From: Gordius sp. MW1
Taxonomy: Eukaryota; Nematomorpha; Gordioida; Gordea; Gordiidae
Length of the DNA stretch: 64,000 bases
NCBI GenBank assembly: GCA_964036665.1
Contig: OZ038528.1
Location: 19,827,245-19,891,244 of the forward strand
Direction of reading: 5' to 3'
Positions 10,331-21,015 of this stretch are shown here, in pieces (positions within the stretch are counted from its first letter, which is position 1; every line of letters begins with the position of its first letter). The translations under genes and the position numbers were made by a program. The notes under the pieces are model-generated. The model was not told where the DNA came from, ran no database searches, and worked only from the letters and a program-made list of their open reading frames with translations.

Positions 10331-11630
10331 AAATGGTAGAAGTTTTTATGATATTTATATAGATAATGAAATAACCTTGGATCTTAAACGAAAAATTAAG
10401 AAATGGCCTATAAATTTTAATCAAGCTTTGTTTTGGTATCTAGTGTTTTTGAAAGATTGCATGTTTTTAATTAAAAAAATAAAATACAACTTTATAATGT
10501 TAAATAGTTTTTGGCTTTAGTGTGAACTTTGATATTTTTAATTTAAAGTTATAAAAATCTTTTCATAAAATATCATAATTGTTTTATTATTTTTGCAAAT
10601 CTTTATAGCATTGATGGGACACTAGCCCACACTTGTTATGAATTAATAAAAAGCCTAAAGATAAAAAGGGTTGACAATTAATTAAAAAAGTTTCAAATGC
10701 TTTCTCCCCTAAATTTGCTTTGAGATAGAATAATTCTTTGGCCTAAATTAAATAAATTGGATTAGTTTTTCTTATTTTAGGTCTTACTAAATTTTATAAG
10801 TATTATTCCATTGTTGTGGATTAAATATTTTCAAGATTGGACTAATTGAAAAGAAAATACATAAATGTAAAAGAAGCAAATAGCAAATGTAAAAAATCAC
10901 ATATAAAATCACTTATATTAAAATAAAATTAGTCATTAGTTTCATTTTATAAAATAAATGCATAGGTTGTAAAATTTATTACATGAATTAATACATTACA
11001 ATATAGTAAAGTATGAGTACAAATTAAATGGCACAAACATGCTGCATGATCTTTAATGTATGGATAATTCTTCTTCGCATTGGATAGGAACTTTATTACA
11101 TAAATAATAATATGTTAATGCCTAATATATTAATTAAAAGCACTTGTTCAAGATTCATCAAAAAACTTGCAACTATTTTCAAATGATTCATTACTGTTAT
11201 AATTAATGCTTGTTTTTTAATTATTTTAATTTCATTTAAAAATATTTTTTATTATTGGAAACAAATTATGAATCAAAGTTCAAATGTAACTTTAAACTCT
11301 GATTATTAAAAAGTTAAAGAGTGAATAGTTTTGCATTAATAAGGGTATGTTTATTTATCTGATCTTTTCATATAACTCATCTATTTATCCAACAATTTAT
11401 TTAAAAAAAAAAGATTAAAATATCAATTTTTCCTTAATTTCAAGAATTTCCACTTATGACATGACATGGCGACTTCTTAGATTACTTCGTGATATTAATG
11501 TGAGAAACAGTGACTTACTCTTTTCGTAAATAATCACAGTGGAAAAATTAATAATATCGATTAATGTGAATAAACCTAGCAAAAATTAATGATATCGATT
11601 AATTTTAGGTTACTCTACTGCGCCTATATC
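10331..11630. other. AT-rich non-coding part of the left palindrome arm
   Basis: No ORF or gene. The whole stretch is mirrored in reverse complement at about 19360-20650. Confidence 0.6.
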
Positions 11631-12186
11631 CATAGACTATAGACCGTTCATCACGGTATAAAATGTGTGTGTTTTTTTCCGCCATTTTGAATAAATCTTT
11701 ATATAGCGATGATTATATAGATTATAATAATTTTTGTAGATTAAATTATTTTAAAAAGGTGAATGAAACATGTTATTAACAGATTTTATAAAAATAATGT
11801 AAAAACTGTAATGATATTAAAATTAACAATTTCGAGCCATCTATATTATGTTTAAAATTTTGTTCAAATTTATTAACTAGCATAAAAGGTAAATTGACTG
11901 TTTATTGACCTGAAAATAATTCAATTTATTTCTTATATTTATTCTTAATTTTTAATTTATATTACGGGAATGATTATGAGATGATTTTAAGATTTTTCAA
12001 AACTGTTAAATTTATTAAAATTTTCAAATGTGTAAAATCTTCATTAATAAGGTGATAATTTAGTGTATTAAAATATTAGAACCAATTACATAAGAAACTA
12101 TTTTATTTAATATAATTAAATTTATGTTTTTTTATTTAATAAATTTCTATTTTTAAAATTATTAGAGATAGAGTATGTAAAATTTT

Positions 12187-13875
12187 ACCTGGCTTTATGT
12201 CCAATGACAAGCTCCATCTCCTTAAAGTGGACTCTGATGGGAGGCAAAACATTTGCCTTAAATATCTGTATGAGTTGGCAGAGTAAAAATGGAGAGTTAA
12301 AGCCAATTGCTTTAAGGCTGTAGAATATATTACTTTATGGGGATTGCCTACCCCACTTGCTTTCTTATGATTTATTAGTAATGTAAGAGCTTCATCTCCA
12401 AAATAGTTGGAGAGTATTTGATCTTCATCTCTAGTGTTTCGATCTCGTCTCGTCTCGGTCTCGAAAACAAAATCTCGTCTCGTCTCGGGAGCGATTAAGA
12501 AAATCTCCATCTCGTCTCGTCTCGGTCTAGAAATATCTCGGTCTCGTCTCGTCTCGACGAGTTATCGTCTCGTCTCGACTTTTAAAAAATTTAAATACAG
12601 AATAAAAATTTGTCGAGTGTTTTTAAAAATATTAAATCAGCGTAAAAAAATCCAAATGGTAAACTTTAATATTTTTCGAAAAATTTTAATACACAAACTT
12701 TTTAAAGATTTAGCGGGACAGGACTCTCATTGACAATAGAAAAATATGAATTAATTCATAAAGATAACATTTTATATGGAAAGTACAGGTTCGTGTATTT
12801 ATTTTATATTGCATAATTATAGAAATTATAGTAAATTTGAATGCACCTGCCAACCCTGTTTATAATATGAACAGTAATGCATACGTCAAAACTATGTATT
12901 CACATAATGTCTTATTAAGGTTCAAAAATTTGGGAGGTACACTATTAGTTTAAGCATAAAAACAATTAGAAAACTTATGACTCAAGATTTAATCTATTAC
13001 TGTGTCATTTAATATTTTAACTTTTGAAATCGTTAGGCGGGTGCTCAAAAACCTCGAGCCACCTTAGTTCAAGTTGTATAATTGTTCAAAGATTGAACAC
13101 CAATTTATAATTAACGCATTATGCAGGATGAGTAACTGCGAAATTCAAATATGCTTTAGTAATATTTACTATTCCATTAGAACTTATTCTAAGCCTAACA
13201 TTTCATTATAAAAGTATTCACATACCCTAAGGGTCAACCATATTTAGGTAAATCTAAATGATTGCCAAATTTTAATTTTTGCAAAGATGTATAAAATTTA
13301 CTACACTTAAAATTTTTTTGTATATTAAATATATTTCATACATATTGATTTACACTTATTACCTTAAATGTATCATGCAAATTAAAATAATCAATAATTT
13401 AATAAAATTTACGATCAATAAAAGTCGAGATCTCGCCGAAAAAATCTCGTCTCGTCTCGTCTCGACATCAAATTTCTCGTCTCGATCTCGACTCCCTTTT
13501 CCGAATTCTCGTCTCGTCTCGTCTCGGTTTTTCGAGACGAGACGAGACCGAGATTTTTCTCGGTTTTTCCGCATCACTATTCATCTCCTTCCAGTTGATA
13601 TACTTCTCTCATTTTTTTGATTATATCATTTAGACAGAAAATTTTTGTTTATAGCTTTGTGAATACGTTCTATATTTGTTAACAATCTTTTGCAATTGTA
13701 TATTTTGCTTTTCAAGCTTGTTAACTCTTATGGTTTAAGCCTCAAAATTTCTTCTTCACTTTTTTCTGGATTAAACATTTTCTTTCTTTTCTTGGGAACT
13801 GGTTTGGAATAGTTTGTTGAATCATTCAAAGGAGTGGCTTTAGAATTATAGGTTTGTCTTTTTGCTGTACCTTTC
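12187..13875 (-). pseudogene. P-element transposase fragment split by a hAT insertion
   Basis: Read on the minus strand, 13875-13580 encodes a basic linker (PVPKKRKKMFNPEKSEEEIL). After the hAT insertion, 12431-12187 continues with DEDQILSNYFGDEALTLL and then ALTLHFYSANSYRYLRQMF and LPSESTLRRWSLSLD. This is the conserved block preceding the RNase-H-like core in THAP9/P transposases. It ends at a splice donor (CCAG/GTAAAA) at about 12187. Stops between the pieces show decay. The catalytic core is not present in the window. Confidence 0.7.
12432..13579. mobile_element. hAT-type element with TCTCG subterminal arrays, copy 1
   Basis: The ends read TAGTGTTTCGATCTCGTCTC and ...CCGCATCACTA. They are bounded by a perfect 8 bp TSD, TTCATCTC, at 12424-12431 and 13580-13587. 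The right palindrome arm (16470-16500) preserves the empty site. Both subterminal regions are dense arrays of TCTCG / CGAGA units in inverted orientation. The interior (12600-13420) is AT-rich with no transposase. A second copy is at 58502-59748. Confidence 0.88.
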
Positions 13876-14299
13876 TAATAAATTATGTATTAATACTCAA
13901 TTTGTTAGTTGGGAATTAATGATAAAGTAAAGAATTAAATAATGTCAATTATGAATTATAATACAATAAAAATATGACTGGTCCTTTTATAATAAAATTT
14001 AAAAGCAGCCTTTTCTTGCCAAATGTATTAGAAATTTAATTGTGAATAATTTGGCAAAAAACAATCAATAAAGGATAATTAGGCTTACATGGCTTGGAAG
14101 ATTTAGTAATCTATTACTTACTTATGAAATAAAAACCTTTTGTCTTTACCTCTCCTGTTCGAATAAAGCCGAAGAGTGGAAAGCGATATTATATTATATA
14201 CAATTATATAAGACGTTAGTGTTATTCAAAATGGTGGCAAAATTCACACACAATTTACCATATGGAACATATGACATGCGCAGTCTTTGTAATCTATAC

Positions 14300-14690
14300 C
14301 TAAATCATAAAAGGGGAGAGAGGGAGTGGAGGGTTAAGCTTTATGATTAGTTGTTTTTTTATAAATTATCAAGGTCACGACACGCGTACCTTGTAGGGGA
14401 AGGCATAGGGTAATTATCGATGTTAACCAATTGAATTATTCATAACTAATTTTTTTTAGGGGAAAAGGTCATACTTTGGTTTTTTTAAATAATGGGTGTC
14501 AAAGGTTGTTTATATGAGAAAAGCGAAAAAACCCTAAAGAAGAAATTACAAGAAAATTAAATATAAAACGATATTCTTGATAAGTGAAAGTGAGCAAAAG
14601 CTTTAAATTAGAGGCAAACTTGAGATTTAAGTAAGTGAGCAAAAGCTTTAAATTAGAGGCAAACTTGAGATTTAAGTATTTTAAATTAAT
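14300..14690. other. Palindrome spacer with a SINE fragment and a 45-bp tandem duplication
   Basis: A fragment of the SINE-like repeat (GGCATAGGGTAATTATCGAT) lies at about 14400-14430. A block of about 45 bp containing AGTGAGCAAAAGCTTTAAAT occurs twice in tandem at about 14588-14677, immediately before the Gypsy remnant. No gene. Confidence 0.55.
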
Positions 14691-14694
14691 ATGG

Positions 14695-16042
14695 GACAAG
14701 GCCGTGGAAATCGCCCTAGGTCGGGAGGCAATCGGCGAAAGCCTAAGGACTATGCACCAGCCAGGGGACGAGGCATTTGCGGTCGACGCGATGAGGACGG
14801 GCCCGAGTATGACCAGGTTCGGCCATGCATTAGATATTATGACTATTGAGTTATATGTTAATAACACCTTGATAACTTTTCTTATGGACACGGGCTCCAC
14901 CGTTACAATCGTGCCGGCTAACTTGTGGAAGGAGCGTTTACCGGTGCAAACAAACCCGATACCTTCCGTACATGCGTTCGGCGGCAAGGAGATAAAGATT
15001 ATCGGAGACGTAACAGCCGAGGCCCGTCTAGGTTCCACCCGGAAGCGCCTGCCGCTGTTAGTGGCGGATGTAAAGGGACCGCCTTTACTCGGAACGAACT
15101 GGATTAAAGAGTTCGGAAAAAACGTGGGAGCTAGCCAAATGGAATTCGCGAACCGTCATGGAGCGCTACATAGTGAATTTCGTCGAGGAGAAGGCCCCAA
15201 AAGAGCCGCTCGTAACCAATAGACACGTCGAAGATATGGTTCGGCGGATGACGGGGCAGAAGGGGGCAAATCCGCAAGCGGTGAGTGACATTAAAGTCGA
15301 CGTGCCAGTGGAAAACAAGAGCAGGCCGGTATTTATCCCAGCACGGCGAGTACCCTCAGCTTGGAGGAGGGGGGTAGAGGAAGGATCTGACAAGCGGCTT
15401 AATGACGACATAATTGAGCCGGGGGATTTTTCGCGCTGGGCAAGTCCGTTGGTGCCAGTGCGAGAGAGCGATGACATCGCAAACCTAGCGAAAAGTTGCA
15501 GGGTATGCAACTACACGGCCGCGGCACCAAAAAGGGCACCGTTGGTCAAGGGTGAACAAAGCTTTAGGCCTTGGAGGAAAATCGAAGCTCAACATGGGAC
15601 GGAGAGCAGAAAGTCGCGCACGTTCGACGTCGGAGACCCAGTGTGGGTGCGGATGTTTCTGGGGCCCAATAAATGGGTGGAGGGCACCGTTAGTTCCAAG
15701 CGCGGGGCGCTCTCGTTCAATATTAGGGCCCTACGGAAAAGTCATCATCGACATTGGGATCAGTTGAGACCAAGGAAAATATTGGACTGGAGAATGGTTG
15801 GACATGAAGGGGGATGGCCGAACCGGGATACGCTCGCGCGGGCGAGTTCCGTTGCAAACGTGCCAATAGATGCAAGCCCCTTGCCAACGGCGTCCAGTCA
15901 AGGTTCCCTGCCAATGATTCCCAATGACAGTGCCGCACAGAAGCCATTGAACACACTGCCCTTCCCATGGCTCAGGAGTTTAACAAGGCCCCGCCCGAGA
16001 TTAGATACTCGCGCCGGATACGACAGGCCCCAAGCTACCTAA
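14695..16042 (+). pseudogene. Gypsy pol remnant: protease, RT start, integrase end
   Basis: A retropepsin-like aspartic protease spans about 14840-15110 (FLMDTGSTVTIVPANLW with the D-T/S-G active site, later LLGTNWI). In the next frame, 15158-16042 begins with the RT N-terminus (PARRVPSAWRRGVEEGSDKR, DDIIEPGDFSRWASPLVPV). It then jumps directly to the integrase zinc-finger tail (SCRVCNYTAAAPKRAP) and the integrase C-terminal GDPVWVRMF...WVEGTV module. RT catalytic blocks, RNase H and the integrase DDE core are deleted. The frame change near 15158-15222 also breaks it. Confidence 0.8.
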
Positions 16043-16069
16043 AGCATTATCTTCGTGAAAAGGGGGGAA

Positions 16070-16262
16070 GTGTAGAGGATACTGACGATGTGTAATGTAC
16101 GCTTATGTTCTATGATACTGGTGGAGTAAAAGACGTGCAACACGTGTTATCCCTTTTCCTATCGGGTGATTGTTATTCCTTTTTCCAATCGCGTATCGCG
16201 TACTTTATTTTTATCGCATATTTCAGCGCGCGCGTGCTCCTTGTAAAGTTAATTGTGTTCTA
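16070..16262 (+). repeat. Gypsy 3' LTR
   Basis: It starts with TG directly after a polypurine tract and contains AATAAAA near its end (16261). The exact right edge is inferred from where homology to the P-like transposase resumes (ACCAGTTCCCAAGAAAAG). Confidence 0.6.
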
Positions 16263-16269
16263 ATAAAAA

Positions 16270-16737
16270 CCAGTTCCCAAGAAAAGTAAGAAAATATTTA
16301 ATCCAGAAAAAAGTGAAGAAGAAATTTTGAGCTTAAAACCACCATAAGAGTTAACAAGCTTGAAAAGCAAAATATACAATTGCAAAAGATTGTTAACAAA
16401 TATAGGACGTATTCACAAAGCTATAAACAAAAAATTTTCTGTCTAACTGATATAATCAAAAAAATGAGAGAAGTATATCAACTGGAAGGAGATGAAGATC
16501 AAATACTCTCCAACTATTTTGGAGATGAAGCTCTTACATTACTAATAAATCATAAGAAAGCAAGTGGGAGGGCAATCCCCATAAAGTAATATATTCTACA
16601 GCCTTAAAGCAATTGGCTTTAACTCTCCATTTTTACTCTGCCAACTCATACAGATATTTAAGGCAAATGTTTTGCCTCCCATCAGAGTCCACTTTAAGGA
16701 GATGGAGCTTGTCATTGGACATAAAGCCAGGTAAAAT
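16270..16737 (+). pseudogene. P-element transposase fragment, right arm
   Basis: From about 16341 an open stretch encodes a coiled-coil-like segment (NKLEKQNIQLQKIVNKY, later TDIIKKMREVYQLEGDEDQ) and NYFGDEALTLLINHKKASG. A small indel relative to the left arm (GGGAGGG against GGGGTAGG) shifts the frame near 16567. The homologous ALTLHFYSANSYRYLRQMF block then follows in another frame, up to a donor at CCAG/GTAAAA (about 16730). No catalytic domain follows. Confidence 0.65.
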
Positions 16738-17200
16738 TTTACATACTCGATCTCTAATAATTTTAAAAATAGAAATTTATTAAATAAAAAAACATAAATT
16801 TAATTATATTAAATAAAATAGTTTCTTATGTAATTGGTTCTAATATTTTAATACACTAAATTATCACCTTATTAATGAAGATTTTACACATTTGAAAATT
16901 TTAATAAATTTAACAGTTTTGAAAAATCTTAAAATCATCTCATAATCATTCCCGTAATATAAATTAAAAATTAAGAATAAATGTAAGAAATATATTTTCA
17001 GGTCAATAAACAGTCAATTTACCTTTTTTGCTAGTTAATAAATTTGAACAAAATTTTAAACATAATATAGATGGCTCGAAATTGTTAATTTTAATATCAT
17101 TACAGTTTTTACATTATTTTTATGAAATATGTTAATAACATGTTTCATTCACCTTTTTAAAATAATTTAATCTACAAAAATTATTATAATCTATATAATC

Positions 17201-17609
17201 GTGTTCCTGGGGAATAGCGATTTGAAAACTAAAAAGAGAGGATTGAATGAAGGGGAATCATCAGGAGTAATTTTAAAGGAAGGATAGAGGAATATTATGT
17301 GGCCGATCATAAGGCATTTAATTTAGATGCCCCGGCGGTGGACTACACGGTTACCACCGCCGAGATTGATACACAATATAATTTTTCTACGTGATAAAAT
17401 AAAGTATGTAGTTAAAAAGTCGATAAAAGTAATTTGTCTGTCAGGCGGTGGTAACCGTGTAGTCCACCGCCGGGGCATCTAAATTAAATGCCTTATGATC
17501 GGCCAAATAATATTCCCCTATCCTTCCTCGATAATTACTCCTAATGATTCCCCTTCATTCAATCCTCTTTTTTTAGTTTTTAAATCGCTATTCCCCAGGA
17601 ACACGATAG
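17201..17609. repeat. Palindromic 409-bp unit (left end plus inverted copy)
   Basis: Arms of about 180-190 bp, 17201-17390 and 17420-17609, are near-perfect reverse complements. They start GTGTTCCTGGGGAATAGCG and end CGCTATTCCCCAGGAACACG. The loop is about 60 bp of AT-rich DNA. It could stand alone as a MITE. Confidence 0.8.
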
Positions 17610-17639
17610 AGAATAAAATCCATTGCTTTAGGTCGGTTA

Positions 17640-18165
17640 TTTTCCCAGCCAACACTTGGAGCTGTTGAACGAGAATTGCTTGGGATCCGAACAGGCTACG
17701 ATTCAGAGGCGTTCAAATGCCTCCGAAATCTCGCACCCTAGATGTTCGTCACTTCTAGAACGTTCTACCACTAGTTTGGGAATTTTGCCGACTAACTTGA
17801 AATGGATCAACTTTCTACAAACATTTTTCAACTCTCGCCCGTCCAAACGCAAACTCAGGGCTCGGGGCATTTACAAAGAACGAGTTTTTGGTTGGGATTT
17901 GGGAGAATACCTCTCCAACATTAATCAACCAGTTCCACCCATGCTATCCTTGTGTTGCGAATGGATCGAAAAGTATGGCATAGTGGACGGTATATACCGC
18001 TTGTCTGGCATATCCTCGAGCATCCAGAAAATCAGGAATGCTTTCGATGATGAAAAAATCGATTTGGATGTGATTCAAGATATACACTCCATCCCCTCCG
18101 CGCTCAAAATGTATTTTCGCGAACTACCCAACCCCCTCCTAACCTACCAACTCTACTCCTGATGA
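17640..18165 (+). pseudogene. Captured RhoGAP-domain exon (ARHGAP32/33-like)
   Basis: An open frame of 168 codons lies inside the MULE-like element. It contains RPSKRKLRARGIYKERVFGW, then DLGEYL and CCEWIEKYG. Next comes VDGIYRLSG with the catalytic arginine finger, then SIPSALKMYFRELPNPLLTY. These are the hallmark RhoGAP blocks, closest in wording to the p250GAP/RICS (ARHGAP32/33) type that stimulates Rho GTPase hydrolysis. A splice acceptor (TTATTTTCCCAG) immediately precedes the exon, so genomic DNA with intron tail was captured. The domain is cut in mid-fold at about 18162, where element sequence resumes and brings a stop. It is a gene fragment, not a working gene. Confidence 0.85.
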
Positions 18166-18213
18166 TTCCCCTTCATTCAATCCTCTCTTTTTAGTTTTTA
18201 AATCGCTAATCCC

Positions 18214-18400
18214 CTATTCCAGGAACATCCCGTTTGCCATGAATAACCGTCACAGCGCAGGGATATCGGATAAAATTATTCCAGGAACATCCCGTTTGCC
18301 ATGAACAACCGTCACAGCGCAGGGATATCGGATAAAATTATTCCAGGAACATCCCATTGGCCATGAATATCTTCAAAAGAAGAGACCACGTGATTGCTTT
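18214..18400 (+). repeat. 62-bp tandem repeat, about 2.5 copies
   Basis: Units start TTCCAGGAACATCCCGTTTG at about 18219, 18281 and 18342. The first two are nearly identical (including CCGTCACAGCGCAGGG) and the third diverges after 20 bases. The unit begins with the GGAACA motif of the element terminus. Confidence 0.75.
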
Positions 18401-18559
18401 GAAGGATACACATGTCGTATATAATAATTTTTGGATAGTTAGTATAATATTTTTGATATATTATATTGTTACTATTAATATCATGTAAACCCATAATCAG
18501 AACGTTGTTGATAAAAACCATCCGATTGCATTATATCAATTATTCTTTTATCTACCCCT

Positions 18560-18960
18560 GGTCCTAATTTTTTTTTTGGAAAAAGGGAAGGTATCGTATC
18601 CGGAGATACGAGTACGATACGAGGATAATATATCCCCCCCCCATGTTCATTTATACAAAGGGACACCGACGTTACACGTATCTCCCTTTCTAATTAATTT
18701 CAGTACGCGTGTTAATTCCCACCCCCCAACGCGCATATACGACACGTATATGATAATACGCGAGAATGTAGTCTACCACACCATCTGCCTTTCTTGGCCA
18801 TGCTATTTAATGTGTAGTACATAGAACTCTATTCTTTTACATTTAATTTTTAGTACGCGTATGTTATCCCCCCCACCTGATTATACGCGTTTGTTATTTG
18901 TATCAATACGCATCAGTGATTTTGATATACGCGTGTGATCAGATTGATAATTTTGATTTC
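18560..18960. repeat. ACGCGT / TACGCG motif cluster
   Basis: TACGCG, ACGCGT or TACGCGT-like hexamers and related GTATCGTATC words recur many times (18590-18620, 18705, 18735, 18855, 18885, 18930). They are CpG-rich in otherwise AT-rich DNA. No gene. Confidence 0.5.
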
Positions 18961-19356
18961 GTAAATTAATATATTTTTGATGTGAGATTGAATCAAATAA
19001 AAGATGTACTAAAGTCGAAAAAAGTACTTTATATTGAGGCGGTGGAGACGTGTAATCTTGTTGTCCACCGCCGGGGCATCACCCAATTTATTCTGCAGAT
19101 TAATTTTAAATGCCTTATGATCGCCCCAATAATATTCCCCTATCTTTCCTTTAAATTCCCCCAATTAATTCCTAATAATTCTTCCTTCAAATATTTGTAA
19201 ATCATGTTCCGCCCGGAATCCCTTTTTTATTTACTCCGCGCTGCGGGAACACGAAATATATAATCATTGCTCTATAAAGATTTATTCAAAATGGCGGAAA
19301 AAAACACACACATTTTATACCGTGATGAGCGGTCTATAGTCTATGGATATAGGCGC

Positions 19357-20657
19357 AGGAGAGTAACCTAAAATTAATCGATATTATTAATTTTTGCTAG
19401 GGTTATTCACATTAATCGATATTATTAATTTTTCCACTATGATTATTTACGAAAAGAGTAAGTCACTGTTTCTCACATTAATATCACGAAGTAATCTAAG
19501 AAGTCGCCATGTCATGTCATAAGTGGAAATTCTTGAAATTAAGGAAAAATTGATATTTTAATCTTTTTTTTTAAATAAATTGTTGGATAAATAGATGAGT
19601 TATATGAAAAGATCAGATAAATAAACATACCCTTATTAATGCAAAACTATTCACTCTTTAACTTTTTAATAATCAGAGTTTAATTTTACATTTGAACTTT
19701 GATTCATAATTTGTTTCCAATAATAAAAAATATTTTTAAATGAAATTAAAATAATTAAAAAACAAGCATTAATTATAACAGTAATGAATCATTTGAAAAT
19801 AGTTGCAAGTTTTTTGATGAATCTTGAACAAGTGCTTTTAATTAATATATTAGGCATTAACATATTATTATTTATGTAATAAAGTTCCTATATAGGTATC
19901 GTTCCAATGCGAAGAAGAATTATCCATACATTAAAGATCATGCAGCATGTTTGTGCCATTTGATTTGTACTCATATTTTACCATATTGTAATGTATTAAA
20001 TCATGTTATAAATTTTACAACCTATGCATTTATTTTATAAAATGAAACTAATGACTGATTTTATTTTAATATAAGTGATTTTATATGTGATTTTTTACAT
20101 TTGGCTGTTTGCTTCTTTTACAATTATGGATTTTTTTCAATTAGTCCAATCTTAAAAATATTTAATCCACAACAATGGAATAATACTTACAAAATTTAGT
20201 AAGACCAAAAATAAGAAAAACTAATCCAATTTATTTAAAAATTTAGGCCAAAGAATTATTCCATCTCAAAGCAAATTTATGGGAGAAAGCATTTGAAACT
20301 TTTTTAATTAATTGTCTACCCTTTTTATCTTTAGGCTTTTTATTAATTCATAACAAGTGTAGGCTAGTGTCCCATCCACTAATGCTATAGACTTTTGCAA
20401 AAATAATGAAACAATTATGATATTTTATGAAAATATTTTTATAACTTTAAATTAAAAATATCAAAGTTCACATTAAAGTCAAAAACTATTTAACATTATA
20501 AAGTTGTATTATATTTTTTAATTAAAAACATGCAATCTTTCAAAAACACTCGATACCAAAACAAAGCTTGATTAAAATTTATAGGCCATTTCTTAATTTT
20601 TCGTTTAAGATCCAAGGTTATTTCATTATCTATATAAATAACATAATTTTAATACCA
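19357..20657. other. AT-rich non-coding part of the right palindrome arm
   Basis: Mirror of 10331-11640. No ORF or gene is seen. Confidence 0.6.
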
Positions 20658-21015
20658 GCAGGGTTTGAGTGGGTATAGCGCACGGCTTGTGTCCTGTAGG
20701 CTCGTGTTCAATCCCAGGAGAGGACGATATTTTTTTTATTTTTTTTTAAATTAAATTAATATTTTGTTCTTGGTAATACCATTGATAATATCAATTTTTG
20801 ACCGTCCGCTGGCTACTGACCAATGAAATAATGACCATTGGCCAAATAAATCGAAATTTCATTTTTTCGTTTTTGAATTGGGTATATTAGGTTAACATTG
20901 ATAATTCCCTATGCCCTTTCCTACAAGGGCCTACGCCTCTACTGATATGGGTCCCTGTGCCCCTACAAAAGCCTATGCCTCTACTGATGTGGGTTCGAAT
21001 CCCGGCGAGGGCAAA
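20658..21015 (+). mobile_element. SINE-like pair in the right arm
   Basis: The first tRNA-like head at 20658-20728 has a TATAGCGCACGG A-box region and a GTTCAATCCC B-box region. The second, at about 20930-21015, has GGGTTCGAATCCCGG followed by an A/T tail. Between them is the CCAATGG-rich block near 20790-20850. These are inverted partners of 10258-10325 and 9966-10070. Confidence 0.5.

Larger units (their letters stand above)
9711..13900. repeat. Left arm of an 11.6 kb inverted repeat
   Basis: Read in reverse complement, this arm follows 16262-21313 almost base for base once insertions are removed. It runs from the purine-rich G/A tract at the outer end (9727-9785), through tRNA-like SINE pieces and about 1.3 kb of AT-rich DNA, into a P-like element. 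Net of the 1148 bp hAT insertion, each arm is about 3 kb. The outer ends share ATATAATAAAACTC and its complement. No convincing TSD was found, so it could be a foldback transposon or an inverted duplication. Confidence 0.8.
11631..14300 (-). mobile_element. P-like (THAP9-type) element, minus orientation, with hAT insertion
   Basis: The left end reads CATAGACTATAGACCGTTCA. The right end has the related GCGCAGTCTTTG at about 14290. Both ends also share CCGCCATTTTGAA / TTCAAAATGG.GG blocks with the other P-like copies. It holds a transposase exon fragment, interrupted by the hAT at 12432-13579. The same element in the opposite orientation forms the inner part of the right arm. Confidence 0.7.
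14690..16262 (+). mobile_element. Ty3/Gypsy LTR retrotransposon, internally deleted
   Basis: This is a GC-richer island in AT-rich DNA. It carries pol fragments and ends in a 3' LTR that starts TGTAGAGGATACTGACGATG at 16070, right after the purine run AAAAGGGGGGAAG. No matching 5' LTR is visible, so the left part is lost. Its 3' edge abuts the P-like transposase sequence of the right arm at about 16262. Confidence 0.8.
17201..19256. mobile_element. MULE-like (Mutator-type) non-autonomous element carrying a host exon
   Basis: It begins GTGTTCCTGGGGAATAGCG and ends near GCGGGAACACGAAA. TATATAATC occurs on both sides (17192-17200 and 19257-19265) but only once in the uninterrupted left arm, giving a 9 bp TSD as expected for Mutator-like elements. 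Long inverted segments sit at both ends and contain GGCGGTGG...CCACCGCC and GGGGCATC blocks. Inside are a second inverted copy of the left end (to 17609), a RhoGAP exon, a tandem repeat and an ACGCGT-rich block. Four extra bases at the right terminus are a weak point. Confidence 0.7.
16262..19357 (+). mobile_element. P-like (THAP9-type) element, plus orientation, 5' end lost
   Basis: This is the mirror of 11631-13900. It ends at TCTATAGTCTATGG near 19345-19358, and the same flank (GGATATAGGCGCAG) lies outside both copies. The element is interrupted by the MULE-like insertion at 17201-19256. Its left part was lost at the Gypsy junction. Confidence 0.7.
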
